A DNA stretch of 64,000 nucleotides from Pedobacter polaris (GTDB lineage Bacteria > Bacteroidota > Bacteroidia > Sphingobacteriales > Sphingobacteriaceae), in NCBI RefSeq assembly GCF_005116505.1, contig NZ_SWBR01000001.1, positions 372,001-436,000 of the forward strand, read 5' to 3'. The notes beneath the pieces are model-generated. The model made no database searches, had not been told where the DNA came from, and saw only the letters and a list, made by a program, of their open reading frames with translations. The position numbers and the translations under genes are program-made. Below are positions 37,873 through 46,832 of the stretch, piece by piece. Every line of letters begins with the position of its first letter. The first letter of the stretch is position 1.

Positions 37873-38535
37873 ATGATGCTTAAACCCAAAGCTTTTCTTT
37901 TCGACCTTAACGGAACCATGATTGATGATATGGAGTACCATGCAAGAGCCTGGTATTCTATATTAAATGAAGATCTGAATGCTGGCTTAAGTTATGCTGA
38001 TGTTAAAAAAGAAATGTATGGTAAAAACAGGGAGTTATTGCACCGCATTTTTGGAAGTGAGCATTTTACATCGGAGCGTGAAGATGAATTGTCTTTAGAA
38101 AAAGAACGTCGTTACCAAAAAGAATATGCGGCTAGTTTAGCATTAATAAATGGCTTGCCTGATTTTTTAAAAAAGGCTAAGGCCAATCATATCAAAATGG
38201 CAATTGGATCTGCAGCTATTCCATTTAACATCAATTTTGTATTGGATGGGTTACAGATTAGGGATTATTTTGAGACCATTGTAAGTGCAGATGATGTGAA
38301 AATTAGTAAGCCAGATCCTGAAACATTCGTTAAAGCCGCAGGAATTTTAGGTATTGCGCCATCAGAATGTATAGTTTTTGAAGATGCTCCAAAAGGTGTT
38401 GAAGCAGCAGAAAATGCAAATATGCCTTGTGTAGTGCTAACTACAATGCATGAAAAAGAAGAGTTTATCAACTATAAAAACATCATTGCATTTGTAAAAG
38501 ATTACAATGACACTATTCTAGAGACTTTATTTTAA
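37873..38535 (+). CDS. HAD-superfamily hydrolase, beta-phosphoglucomutase-like
   Basis: 220 residues. Motif I reads F-D-L-N-G-T (nucleophile D11, N13), motif II IGSAA, and motif III/IV KPDPE with FEDAPKGVEAA. Helical cap as in beta-phosphoglucomutase relatives. The second acid of motif I, normally Asp and the general acid/base, is Asn here. That could reduce phosphatase activity or change the reaction. Substrate unknown. Ends at a terminator hairpin. Confidence 0.85.
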   Translation: MMLKPKAFLFDLNGTMIDDMEYHARAWYSILNEDLNAGLSYADVKKEMYGKNRELLHRIFGSEHFTSEREDELSLEKERRYQKEYAASLALINGLPDFLKKAKANHIKMAIGSAAIPFNINFVLDGLQIRDYFETIVSADDVKISKPDPETFVKAAGILGIAPSECIVFEDAPKGVEAAENANMPCVVLTTMHEKEEFINYKNIIAFVKDYNDTILETLF

Positions 38536-38550
38536 TTTCTAGAATCAATT

Positions 38551-38580
38551 AAGCCTCAACTTAAAAGTTAAGGCTTTTTA
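38551..38580 (+). terminator. Rho-independent terminator after the HAD gene
   Basis: Stem AAGCCT-C-AACT / AGTT-A-AGGCTT with one mismatch and TTTTTA after. Lies 15 bp past the stop. Confidence 0.75.
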
Positions 38581-38632
38581 GTATTTAATATATTGACAGT
38601 TTTTATTGAGTGAATATCGCCATTAAAGCAAA

Positions 38633-39931
38633 TTACAGAACACCTACCATGTTGTAGCCGAATCGTTCACGATAAGAAATATCTAACAATTCCTGATGAT
38701 CAGGATGTGCAATAGAAATTAATGCTTTAGCCCTTTGTTTCAAGCTTTTGCCAAACAGATTTACTATCCCATATTCGGTAACAACCCAATGCACATGGCC
38801 CCTAGTGGTTACAACACCTGCACCTTCCTTTAAAAAAGGTACAATCCTGCTTATCCCCTTATTTGTTTGAGACGGGATTGCAATAATAGGCTTGCCGCCT
38901 TCAGATAGGGAGGCTCCATGTATAAAATCCATCTGCCCTCCAATGCCAGAATATTGATAAGTCCCAATAGAATCTGAACACACTTGACCGGTTAGATCAA
39001 TTTCTACTGCACTATTAATAGCGGTAACTTTTGGATTTTGCCTGATGATGCTCGTATCGTTTACATAGCTGATGTCCATCACCCGAATGGCTGGATTATC
39101 ATTAACAAAATCATATAACCTTCGCGTACCTGTAATAAAAGAAGTAACCGAGCGACCTACATTTAGCTTCTTTTTACTGTTGTTTATCACCCCGTTTTCA
39201 ATAAGTGGAATTATGCCATCTGAAAACATTTCTGTATGAATGCCAAGGTCTTTGTGCGTACCCAAATTTTTAAGAACCTGGTCAGGAATACCGCCAATGC
39301 CCATTTGTAGTGTAGCCCCATCTTCAACCAAAGAGGCTACATTATAGCCAATTTTTTCGATAACCTCATTTAATTGGTTTTCGTAGTTTACTTCTGGTAG
39401 TGCTGCATTATACCATACCATTGAATCAATCTTACTGATATGGACGAAACCATCACCATGTGTTCTTGGCATTAAAGGATTTACCTGAGCTATTACATGT
39501 TTCGCCATATCTACAGCAGCCCGTGCAATGTCTACCGATGTTCCCAATGAACAATAACCATGTACGTCTGGAGGAGAAACTTGAATCAGGGCTATATCTA
39601 TAGGCAAGATATTTCTACGAAAAAGCAAAGGAATCTGGCTTAAAAATATCGGAACGTAATCACCATTTTCGCTATTAACCACATTTCTGGTTGCCGCAGA
39701 TACAAATAGCGAATTGAAAAAGAAAGCTTTACGATATTCAGGTTTATCGAAATTAACATTTCCTAATGTTGTAATGCTAACGAGCTCAACGTTATTGAGC
39801 TGATGATGTCTGCGTTGCAATGCCTCTACCAAACAAACTGGAGTTGCGGCACCACCATGGATAAAAACCCTGTTCCCAGACTTCACTTTCATTAATGCCT
39901 GATCTTCATTGAGGTAAATTGGTGTGAACAT
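38633..39931 (-). CDS. Acetyl-CoA hydrolase/transferase (4-hydroxybutyrate CoA-transferase type)
   Basis: 432 residues. N-terminal CoA-transferase domain with VFIHGGAATPVCLVEAL and PPDVHGYCSLGTSVD; C-terminal domain with the catalytic glutamate region (SAVEIDLTGQVCSDSIG), GIGGQMDFIHGA and the end motif VVTEYGIVNLFGKS. This is the class that moves CoA between acetate or short hydroxy acids. It follows a 132-residue gene by 1 bp, and their common promoter carries an FNR-like box, so a role in low-oxygen carbon metabolism such as acetate formation is inferred. CoA acceptor not determined. Confidence 0.9.
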   Translation of the reverse strand: MFTPIYLNEDQALMKVKSGNRVFIHGGAATPVCLVEALQRRHHQLNNVELVSITTLGNVNFDKPEYRKAFFFNSLFVSAATRNVVNSENGDYVPIFLSQIPLLFRRNILPIDIALIQVSPPDVHGYCSLGTSVDIARAAVDMAKHVIAQVNPLMPRTHGDGFVHISKIDSMVWYNAALPEVNYENQLNEVIEKIGYNVASLVEDGATLQMGIGGIPDQVLKNLGTHKDLGIHTEMFSDGIIPLIENGVINNSKKKLNVGRSVTSFITGTRRLYDFVNDNPAIRVMDISYVNDTSIIRQNPKVTAINSAVEIDLTGQVCSDSIGTYQYSGIGGQMDFIHGASLSEGGKPIIAIPSQTNKGISRIVPFLKEGAGVVTTRGHVHWVVTEYGIVNLFGKSLKQRAKALISIAHPDHQELLDISYRERFGYNMVGVL

Positions 39932-39932
39932 A

Positions 39933-40331
39933 TTATTTTGTAGCTACAAGTTCAAAAAGTGCTTTCTTTATGTTTTTATCACTATCCAATAGCGTAGCTA
40001 TTGTTTGAGCGATGATACTGTTTTCTTCGATAAGCTCGAATCCAATAGTCTGCTTTTCATTTTTTAATATAGTTTCGAGCAAATGCTGATGTTTGGAAAT
40101 CAAGTTTTTTAACTTCCCCATCTGACTTTTTAGCTCGTCTAAACTGGCACCAACAAACATCAACTCTTCTTCGCTATGTTTTTCTCCTATTGCAGTATAT
40201 CGGGTTTCAAATAGTTGAAGAAAGAAACGATACTCATCTTCCAAAAAAAGAAGCTGAGACATATACTCTTTATTCTCAAGATACAGCTCTTGCAGTTCTT
40301 GTGATAATTGTAAATCTGGTGTAATAATCAT
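39933..40331 (-). CDS. Hypothetical coiled-coil-like protein
   Basis: 132 residues from the ATG at 40331; an upstream TTG start is less likely. Almost entirely helical with heptad-like leucines (LSQELQELYLENKEYMSQL), acidic, no signal. Unrecognised. It ends 1 bp before the CoA-transferase start and shares its promoter (40347-40411). It could be a regulator or scaffold; no motif supports a function. Confidence 0.65.
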   Translation of the reverse strand: MIITPDLQLSQELQELYLENKEYMSQLLFLEDEYRFFLQLFETRYTAIGEKHSEEELMFVGASLDELKSQMGKLKNLISKHQHLLETILKNEKQTIGFELIEENSIIAQTIATLLDSDKNIKKALFELVATK

Positions 40332-40346
40332 GATAGCTATTTTTAA

Positions 40347-40411
40347 CAAATTTCGGTGTTAGGCCGGGTTTAATAGTGGACTTGTGTCAGACAAAAAAAT
40401 GATATGGATTA
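40347..40411 (-). promoter_or_regulatory. FNR-like box and -7 element before the CoA-transferase operon
   Basis: Box TGAT-ATGG-ATTA (40400-40411, 7 of 8 core bases) and, exactly 45 bp away, CAAATTTC (40347-40354), which reads GAAATTTG on the minus strand, one base off TAnnTTTG. The spacing equals that of four other promoters in the window. The box overlaps the end of the upstream YceI gene. Confidence 0.5.
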
Positions 40412-41020
40412 CAGTGGCTTTACCAACTGCAAGTGAAGCTCAAAAATCACACTCAATTTATCTTTCGCCTGTATAAGCTTTCCCATTTTTTTTGGAGGGG
40501 TCAAATTAAAATCAGAAAAATTAATGGTTTGGCAACCGAGCAGGGTAATTTGATCTTTATTATTTTTTAGCTGATAACTGATTTCGAATTTCTTTTTTAC
40601 GCCTGCTATTTCAATTTCAACTATACCTTTAACGATATTATCAGTCTGATTGGTTAAAGGAATTTCTTTTAAGGATAAAAAAGCAACATGTAAATAAGGA
40701 AACTTATCTTCTTTTAAGGTTTTACGGAGCTCTCTTGTCATCATCATGTTATTGCAGTCAAAGTTCTTCACATCTAATCTAACTCTACCACTTAGCACCA
40801 TCGGACTTCCCCTTTCTGTACTTATGGTTACTGTATCTGTTTTTGGATAACTTGATATTGCACACGAAAATTGGTTGACATTGGTACTGCCCTTAACTCT
40901 TAGGCTACTATTTTCTCGAATGACCCATTTGGTTGCTGTCTTATATGACATTGGAGCCATTACTAATTGTAGATTAGGCATTACCAAAGAAATAACAAGT
41001 AGAAGTATCTTCGTCATCAT
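40409..41020 (-). CDS. YceI-family periplasmic protein (distal copy)
   Basis: 203 residues, possibly starting 3 bases later. Signal peptide-like N-terminus (ILLLVISLVMPNLQLVMA). YceI lipocalin-like barrel: LRVKGSTNVNQFSC, the DVKNFDCNN segment and FEISYQLKNN. YceI proteins bind isoprenoid lipids in the periplasm; the physiological role here is unknown. It is one of two copies flanking a porin gene. A terminator separates it from the porin, so it may rely on read-through or an unseen promoter. Confidence 0.85.
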   Translation of the reverse strand: MMTKILLLVISLVMPNLQLVMAPMSYKTATKWVIRENSSLRVKGSTNVNQFSCAISSYPKTDTVTISTERGSPMVLSGRVRLDVKNFDCNNMMMTRELRKTLKEDKFPYLHVAFLSLKEIPLTNQTDNIVKGIVEIEIAGVKKKFEISYQLKNNKDQITLLGCQTINFSDFNLTPPKKMGKLIQAKDKLSVIFELHLQLVKPL

Positions 41021-41033
41021 GATATTTTGGAAT

Positions 41034-41072
41034 AAAAAAGAGGGAAGACGCCCTTAAGCTCCCTCCCTCTTT
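41034..41072 (-). terminator. Terminator of the porin gene
   Basis: Stem AAAGAGGGA / TCCCTCTTT around an 18-nt loop; on the minus strand a T-run follows. Located 9 bp after the porin stop. Confidence 0.75.
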
Positions 41073-41080
41073 AAGATCAA

Positions 41081-42403
41081 TTAAAATCCTACTACAGCTT
41101 GGATTACATAGCCTTTAAATTTTCCGGCACTGCGGTAATCTGCTGTTGGAAAATCTTTATATTTTTGGGTAACGTATTCGCCTTTCAACAAAATGTTTTT
41201 GGTCATGAACCAACCCGCAGCAAATGCAATTCGATCTATTTTTACATCACTAGTATACGTAATTGCAGGGGTAGTACCTACGGCTGCTACATTAGCCATT
41301 TCTGCAGTAACCACATTATACTTTGCACCGATAAAAAAGTCTTCTGATGCTCCAAATCTGTATACACCATCAATAGCAATTTGCTCTGCCCCTCTTACAC
41401 TGGTTTCGGTTTTAGATCTGCCTTTGGCATTTTCATAGGTTGCAAACAACTCCAAACCTTGTAATTTCACAAAGGCATTTAATTGAAGTGCATTTACTTT
41501 TTTGGTAAAACCCGGATTAAATCGTCCAGAAAATGCATTAGCTGCTGTAGTGGCACCCAATTTTTCTAGCACCATAAAATAGTTTGATCCAGTACGATCG
41601 CCACCATATAAGGTTTGGCCGCCAGAACTGCTATTGGTATAATAAGAACCAGCTAAACGAACTCTTAAATCTGTGTTTACTTGTTTGTCGAAACCACCTT
41701 TCAGGTAAATAGCTGGTGATTTATGGGTATTTGCATCTTGCGCAGTAGCAACTAAACTATCTATATTTCCTTTAATCATACCGTTAGAAACACCGATCAT
41801 TCCAAACAATGCATTTTTCCTCACTAAAACTTCTCCACCAATTTCAGTAGTAAAACCATCCATAATATAGTTTTCGATAAATGGATTATACAGCGTTTGT
41901 CCGCCATCTGATCTACGGAAATGTTGATCACCATAGTTGATTTCCATATGGCCAATTTTAATAGTGGCAACCTTCATGATCTCTTCCCAAACTGTACCTT
42001 TAAAGGGAAGTTTATCAAACTGGATATAACCTCCTTTCACCCAAGTTTCATTGTGGTGACGAGAAGAAAGATAACTAGTTAAGTTTAATCTAATTCCATC
42101 TGCCAGCTGCACATCCATAAACAAGTTGGCGTTTGCAGTATTAAACCCCGGGCTTATTTTATATAATCCACCCGATGTATTTTCGTGTTTTAAACCTTGG
42201 AAAGATTGGGTAAAACCTGCACCGAACTGAACTTTTAATTTTTCGAATACTGCGCTGCTATCTTTCGGAGCCTCAAATACATTGATTCCTGATTTATCGT
42301 ACGGCCTAAGGTTGGTTACTTGGGCCATGGTATGAGCACTGACTATGCTAAGTGCAAATAGTGCAATAACGGTTAGTTTCTGGGTAGTAAATTTATTTTT
42401 CAT
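41081..42403 (-). CDS. Outer-membrane porin-like beta-barrel protein
   Basis: 440 residues from the ATG at 42403, which gives a signal peptide ending HTMAQV; a longer in-frame start would overlap the neighbour. The mature part is rich in alternating hydrophobic strands and ends in a typical aromatic barrel terminus (GYVIQAVVGF). Segments such as GYIQFDKLPF and YGDQHFRRSDGG suggest a trimeric porin. Substrate unknown. Between two YceI genes, co-transcribed with the upstream one. FNR-like control predicted. Confidence 0.8.
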   Translation of the reverse strand: MKNKFTTQKLTVIALFALSIVSAHTMAQVTNLRPYDKSGINVFEAPKDSSAVFEKLKVQFGAGFTQSFQGLKHENTSGGLYKISPGFNTANANLFMDVQLADGIRLNLTSYLSSRHHNETWVKGGYIQFDKLPFKGTVWEEIMKVATIKIGHMEINYGDQHFRRSDGGQTLYNPFIENYIMDGFTTEIGGEVLVRKNALFGMIGVSNGMIKGNIDSLVATAQDANTHKSPAIYLKGGFDKQVNTDLRVRLAGSYYTNSSSGGQTLYGGDRTGSNYFMVLEKLGATTAANAFSGRFNPGFTKKVNALQLNAFVKLQGLELFATYENAKGRSKTETSVRGAEQIAIDGVYRFGASEDFFIGAKYNVVTAEMANVAAVGTTPAITYTSDVKIDRIAFAAGWFMTKNILLKGEYVTQKYKDFPTADYRSAGKFKGYVIQAVVGF

Positions 42404-42428
42404 GACTTTTATAATAATGGGTAAGAAG

Positions 42429-43055
42429 TTATTTAGCTGTAGCGGCATTAGTGTAATCGATATTGAATGAGATTGTAAGGTTGTTTCCAACTTTCATGGC
42501 TCCTAACATAAAACTGGGAGGCTGTATGCCATAATCTGTTAACATTAGCTTTTCTGTTCCATGGCAACTGATAGAGCGGTCGGCATTAACCAAGGCCATT
42601 ACTTTCATGCTAATAGTTTGTGTTTTCCCAGCAATGGTAAGTATACCGGTTGTTTGGATAGCATATTTGTTAGCTTGTATCATGGTAACTGTAGCATAAG
42701 TGAGCTGATAGCTGATCTTAGGAAACTCATCTGCCTTTATGCTTTTATAGGTTCTGGTATCCATTGATGATTTGTCACTTTTCAAACTCTTTGCAACCAC
42801 AGTAAACTTAAGTGAAGTAACATCGATAAGCTCATCACGACTGTTGAACTTAAATGCTCCTGTACTTTCGATGTCTTTAGCTGTCATTGTCCAATCATGT
42901 ACATTTGATGTACCAGCCACTTTGATATTATTGTTTTTTCCAGGCGCTAGTTTATAAACCGATTGTGCCATTATCCCCATAGGCGATAACATAATGAACA
43001 AGACTGCGATTTTTATGCTGGTCAATATTCCTAGGTGTTGTTGTACTTTTTTCAT
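42429..43055 (-). CDS. YceI-family periplasmic protein (proximal copy)
   Basis: 208 residues, signal peptide to about residue 31. YceI fold with GTSNVHDWTM, DVTSLKFTVVAKSLKS and GTEKLMLTDYG. First gene of a YceI-porin unit, starting 26 bp after a -7 octamer that is preceded by an FNR-like box. YceI proteins with this context are thought to bind polyprenyl lipids such as quinones; this is inference. Confidence 0.9.
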   Translation of the reverse strand: MKKVQQHLGILTSIKIAVLFIMLSPMGIMAQSVYKLAPGKNNNIKVAGTSNVHDWTMTAKDIESTGAFKFNSRDELIDVTSLKFTVVAKSLKSDKSSMDTRTYKSIKADEFPKISYQLTYATVTMIQANKYAIQTTGILTIAGKTQTISMKVMALVNADRSISCHGTEKLMLTDYGIQPPSFMLGAMKVGNNLTISFNIDYTNAATAK

Positions 43056-43080
43056 GATGATTTTCCTTTATTTGATACCT

Positions 43081-43145
43081 CAAAAGTACCTTAGCCACAC
43101 TGTTCGCTAGCTGATAGGCAACAGGTTTAAAACTGATGCTCATCA
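43081..43145 (-). promoter_or_regulatory. FNR-like box and -7 element of the YceI-porin operon
   Basis: CAAAAGTA (43081-43088; minus strand TACTTTTG, full TAnnTTTG match) lies 26 bp before the YceI start. Exactly 45 bp further upstream is TGAT-GCTC-ATCA (43134-43145), a perfect symmetric FNR/CRP-type site with outer CTGAT...ATCAG. Confidence 0.7.
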
Positions 43146-43176
43146 GGTTTAACTTTATCTTCATTTCATGAAAAAG

Positions 43177-43875
43177 TTATTTGCATTCTATAGCAGAACC
43201 GTGCTGTAGGTGTTGAGCTGGCGATAGAAAAGGAATTCCTAGTTCAGTGGCACGTAAAATAAAAAGTGTACCCATAAAAAGCATAAACCATGGGATAAGC
43301 CGATTTGGATTGAATCGGATATAGCGCTTTAGGTAAATTCCACTCAAAGAAATTAGTAACATGAGTGGTGTGGTTCCCAAACCAAACAGCAACATGAAGC
43401 TGGCAGATTCTTTAATCGAGCCCGAATTTAGAGCAGTTGCCAAAGCCAAATAAACCATTCCACATGGGATAAGTCCATTTAACATTCCTGCAAAAAAGCC
43501 CCAAAATGGCAAACCGTATACCTTGCCCATCAATTTGCTAATGGGTGAGATTAATTTAGATTGAAAACGATTGAACAATTTGAAATATCGACCCGAAAAA
43601 TGGAGTAAAGTAAAAAGAATTAACAATGAGCCCACCAATATGCTTAACGTTTGTTGATTGGTGATTATAACCATACTATTACCAATTAGACCTACCAATA
43701 GCCCTAATAACGTGTACACTAAAACTCTACCTAATTGATAAAGTAGCAGCTGCAAAGCCGATTTAAGATAATTCTTTTGCGATATTGGTAAGCTAAGCAT
43801 TAGCGGGCCGCACATTACAGCGCAATGCAAGCTGCCCAATAGGCCAAGTAAAAATGCTAGAGGTAAATAAGTCAC
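43177..43875 (-). CDS. SafE/TauE-like membrane protein of the cbb3 cluster
   Basis: 232 residues with six hydrophobic segments. The opening GLLGSLHCAVMCGPLML, with two cysteines and a histidine, is typical of the sulfite-exporter-like protein next to ccoH in Bacteroidota, a family related to copper handling. It overlaps the ccoH stop by 4 bp (ATGA). Likely involved in copper supply to the oxidase, by context. Last gene of the ccoN operon. Confidence 0.82.
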   Translation of the reverse strand: MTYLPLAFLLGLLGSLHCAVMCGPLMLSLPISQKNYLKSALQLLLYQLGRVLVYTLLGLLVGLIGNSMVIITNQQTLSILVGSLLILFTLLHFSGRYFKLFNRFQSKLISPISKLMGKVYGLPFWGFFAGMLNGLIPCGMVYLALATALNSGSIKESASFMLLFGLGTTPLMLLISLSGIYLKRYIRFNPNRLIPWFMLFMGTLFILRATELGIPFLSPAQHLQHGSAIECK

Positions 43876-44300
43876 AATGTGATGTCTTTTTTGAAAAAGT
43901 AATTTTTACCATTGCACGTCCATTTGAGCTCTAAAAACCAAAGACCAGAGTGCATATTTTTGGTACCTATTAAAATGAGATTCGAATCGCCCACTGTATT
44001 ACCCTTATCTTTTATATCATTTTTTGTGGTAGAAGGTCGCATTAGTTTCAGCTCATAGTTAGCACTATCTTTTAATTGGATAATGATTTGGCTATTGCTC
44101 ACTGTTATTTTAGGCTGTGCACCATCAGTTATTACGTTTTGCTTGGCATTATATTCTTGGTTATAATTGATACCTTTTTCGTAATAATCTTCATCTACAA
44201 GCGCATCATTTCCATGCACACTAAACATATAAACTACCATGCATATGATGAAAAGCATAAAAGTGATCATGCCTAAAACTATTTTTGTTCCCCAGTTCAT
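43872..44300 (-). CDS. ccoH: FixH/CcoH-family cbb3 assembly protein
   Basis: 142 residues with one N-terminal membrane segment (about 8-28) and a periplasmic beta-rich domain (WFLELKWTCNGKNYFF near the end). Early motif DEDYYEKGINYNQEY is typical of FixH. Stabilises the cbb3 complex. Lies 83 bp after ccoG and overlaps the next gene by 4 bp. Confidence 0.88.
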   Translation of the reverse strand: MNWGTKIVLGMITFMLFIICMVVYMFSVHGNDALVDEDYYEKGINYNQEYNAKQNVITDGAQPKITVSNSQIIIQLKDSANYELKLMRPSTTKNDIKDKGNTVGDSNLILIGTKNMHSGLWFLELKWTCNGKNYFFKKDITL

Positions 44301-44383
44301 TTTTTCAGTGTTTAATTGTAAGCAGTTCCGATATTAAATTTTTACATTGCTAAACGAAGACTTTGCAGCTTTTGATAAACTGC

Positions 44384-45754
44384 CTAAGGCTGCGAAAAAA
44401 ACGTGGTCGATGCAGTGCTGATTACTTTTCCATCAGCAATTACTTCAAATACTATCTTAGATTTAAATTCTGTTATATCCTTTTGTTTTTTAATAAGAAA
44501 GAATGTTAAACGTGTTGAGCCATCTTTCGGCAAAATTTCTGGTTTCTGAATAAACTTAATTACATCAGCATCATCCAGCGATCTAAACCTGAACTCAATT
44601 GCCTTATTGGTTTTATTAATTAGCTCAGCGTTGTACAAATTGCTTACCGTACCATCTTTATTGAGCTGATATAGTGTTCCACTAGCTCTTAACACAGTTG
44701 TCTGTACATCTTGCCTTTTATAAATTAGGCTCGAAAAAACAAAAAGTAACACAAGCAGTACCCCCGCATATCCATAAGCCTTTAAGCCAAGTTTAAAAGG
44801 TGTTTGTTGTTTGATAAAATCTTGGTTGTAAAAACCAATTAGGTTTAATGGTCTATTTATTTTGGTCATCACCTCATTACAACTATCAATGCAGGCGGTA
44901 CAGTTTACACATTCTAGCTGTGTGCCCTGGCGGATATCAATTCCAGTTGGACAAACCTGCACACACAACCCACAATCAATGCAATCTCCTTTGCTTAGGT
45001 CTAAAGCATTTTTTTGGAGATGCGCCCGAGGCTCTCCTCTTTTTTCATTATAGGCTACAATTAGGCTCTGATTATCTAACAACACCCCCTGTAGACGCCC
45101 ATACGGACAAATAACCGTACAAACTATTTCACGCACATAAGCAAAAACCCCATAAAAAACGAAGGTGAAAAGCCAAATGGAGAAAAAACCAGAAACATGC
45201 TGACTGATGGGTTCGGTAACAATTTTATAAAGTACATCAGATCCAATCAAATAGGCCAAAAATGTATTGGCAATACCAAAAGAAATGAGCAGAAAGAGGA
45301 AATGTTTACTGCCTTTTTTAAAAATCTTTTTACCAGTCCAAGGTTGCGCATCTAATTTCTTTTGCTGGTTGGCATCACCCTCTATCCAATATTCAATCCT
45401 CCTAAAAATTAGTTCCATAAAAATGGTCTGCGGGCAGGCCCAGCCACACCATAACCTACCAAGTACTATTGTAAAACATACAATAAAGATGATAAAAATG
45501 AGCATTGCGAGTGCGAAGAGATAAAAATCTTGAGGGGTAAATATCAATCCAAAAAACACAAATTTTCGCTCCAAAAAATTAAGCAGCACCAATTGTTCGC
45601 CATCCAATTTCACAAAAGGAAAAGAAAACAAGCAAATAAGCAGCACATAACTTACCCATTTACGGTAAGCATACAATTTGCCCGAAGGTTTTTTAGGATA
45701 GATAAATTCCCTACCCTTGCTTTTAGAACTATTAGTTTTTGGTGATGATTTCAT
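44384..45754 (-). CDS. ccoG: CcoG (FixG) polyferredoxin, cbb3 accessory protein
   Basis: 456 residues. Five membrane segments and two [4Fe-4S] motifs: CIDCGLCVQVCPTGID and CVNCTACIDSCNE, with another conserved GRLWCGWACPQ. FixG proteins reduce Cu(II) to Cu(I) for oxidase maturation. It overlaps the ccoP 3' end by 23 bp. Length and motifs are normal. Confidence 0.94.
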   Translation of the reverse strand: MKSSPKTNSSKSKGREFIYPKKPSGKLYAYRKWVSYVLLICLFSFPFVKLDGEQLVLLNFLERKFVFFGLIFTPQDFYLFALAMLIFIIFIVCFTIVLGRLWCGWACPQTIFMELIFRRIEYWIEGDANQQKKLDAQPWTGKKIFKKGSKHFLFLLISFGIANTFLAYLIGSDVLYKIVTEPISQHVSGFFSIWLFTFVFYGVFAYVREIVCTVICPYGRLQGVLLDNQSLIVAYNEKRGEPRAHLQKNALDLSKGDCIDCGLCVQVCPTGIDIRQGTQLECVNCTACIDSCNEVMTKINRPLNLIGFYNQDFIKQQTPFKLGLKAYGYAGVLLVLLFVFSSLIYKRQDVQTTVLRASGTLYQLNKDGTVSNLYNAELINKTNKAIEFRFRSLDDADVIKFIQKPEILPKDGSTRLTFFLIKKQKDITEFKSKIVFEVIADGKVISTASTTFFSQP

Positions 45755-46661
45755 TATTCACGGTATCCTTCTCACTTTTAACTTCATATTTTTCACCCTG
45801 TGGGGCTTTTGCATTGGCAGGAGTAGTGCCTTGCAATGACATAATGAAATTGACTACTTCAGCAAGGTTTTTTGAACTTAGATTCTTCTCCCAGCTGGCC
45901 ATTCCTTTTGCGGGAACCCCGTACTTAACGGTTTTAAACACATCGCTGATGCTACCACCATGCAACCAAAATTCGTCTACTAGGTTTGGACCTACTAGGC
46001 CTTCTCCATGCTCGCCATGGCAAGCAACGCAATTGGCCATAAATATGGCTTTTCCATTGGCAACTAGTGTTTGATCTGGCTTAACAGAGTTTTCATCAAA
46101 TTTTTCACCTGCTTTAGCCAAAAAGACTCTTTTATCTTGGTCAGCTTTTACTATTTCAGCGGCGTATTCTTGGTCTTGTCTTAAACCATCGCCAACGTGA
46201 TAATAATAAAAATAGCAGATTGCGAACACCAAAGTTCCATAAAACAATACATTGAACCACCTCGGAATTGGATTATTGAGTTCGTGAATCCCATCGTAAG
46301 CATGTGGAATAATCAAGGTTTCCTCTTCTTCAATTGGCTTAAGGCTTAAAAGTTTAGTCCAGATATTGGGTTTACTTTTTTTCAACTCTATCCATTCTAT
46401 ATATTCCAATGATGCGGGTGCTTTGTATTTCACAAACGGTGTAGGATGCATTCGTTCTTTAACCATTACCTTAAGGCTTTTCAACAATACCACTGTGGCA
46501 AGCAAAGCAACAACGGCAAATAAAAGCAATGCAATAACCAGTAAATCGGCAAAATTCAATTCTATACTACGGCTACTTGCTGGCAGAGCTGTTTCTTTTG
46601 CAATGGCAAATAATTGTAGATTGATTAATAAAATGGCGAATGTTAGGCTAATTTTCTTCAT
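45732..46661 (-). CDS. ccoP: cbb3 oxidase CcoP-like subunit, single-haem
   Basis: 309 residues. Two membrane segments (about 34-58 and 137-157) and a periplasmic cytochrome c domain with one C-x2-C-H (ANCVACHGEHGEG) and a later Met ligand (AKGMASWE). Classical CcoP has two haems; only one motif exists here. The N-terminal domain matches the cbb3 subunit III N-terminal family (IPRWFNVLFYGTLVFA). It overlaps ccoQ by 14 bp. The single-haem form is probably typical for the phylum. Confidence 0.87.
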   Translation of the reverse strand: MKKISLTFAILLINLQLFAIAKETALPASSRSIELNFADLLVIALLLFAVVALLATVVLLKSLKVMVKERMHPTPFVKYKAPASLEYIEWIELKKSKPNIWTKLLSLKPIEEEETLIIPHAYDGIHELNNPIPRWFNVLFYGTLVFAICYFYYYHVGDGLRQDQEYAAEIVKADQDKRVFLAKAGEKFDENSVKPDQTLVANGKAIFMANCVACHGEHGEGLVGPNLVDEFWLHGGSISDVFKTVKYGVPAKGMASWEKNLSSKNLAEVVNFIMSLQGTTPANAKAPQGEKYEVKSEKDTVNNEIITKN

Positions 46662-46830
46662 GGTCTTGAACTTTTTGGTCTTCGATTGGCAAATTGCTCA
46701 TCATGGCTATATGGTTTTTATTTAGTTTAAGGAGATAAACACCAACCAGAATAAAAAACACCATAAAAATGAGCAGGGAAGTAATGAGGTAAAATTCGCC
46801 TCCAGCTAAGTCTTTAATTTGTTTGAACAT
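46648..46830 (-). CDS. ccoQ: CcoQ-like small cbb3 oxidase subunit
   Basis: 60 residues, one membrane segment (about 13-34) with a short acidic tail. Position between the ccoNO fusion (2 bp gap) and ccoP (14-bp overlap) identifies it. CcoQ stabilises the core complex against oxygen. Too short for homology alone, so the call rests on context. Confidence 0.8.
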   Translation of the reverse strand: MFKQIKDLAGGEFYLITSLLIFMVFFILVGVYLLKLNKNHIAMMSNLPIEDQKVQDHEEN

Positions 46831-46832
46831 GA

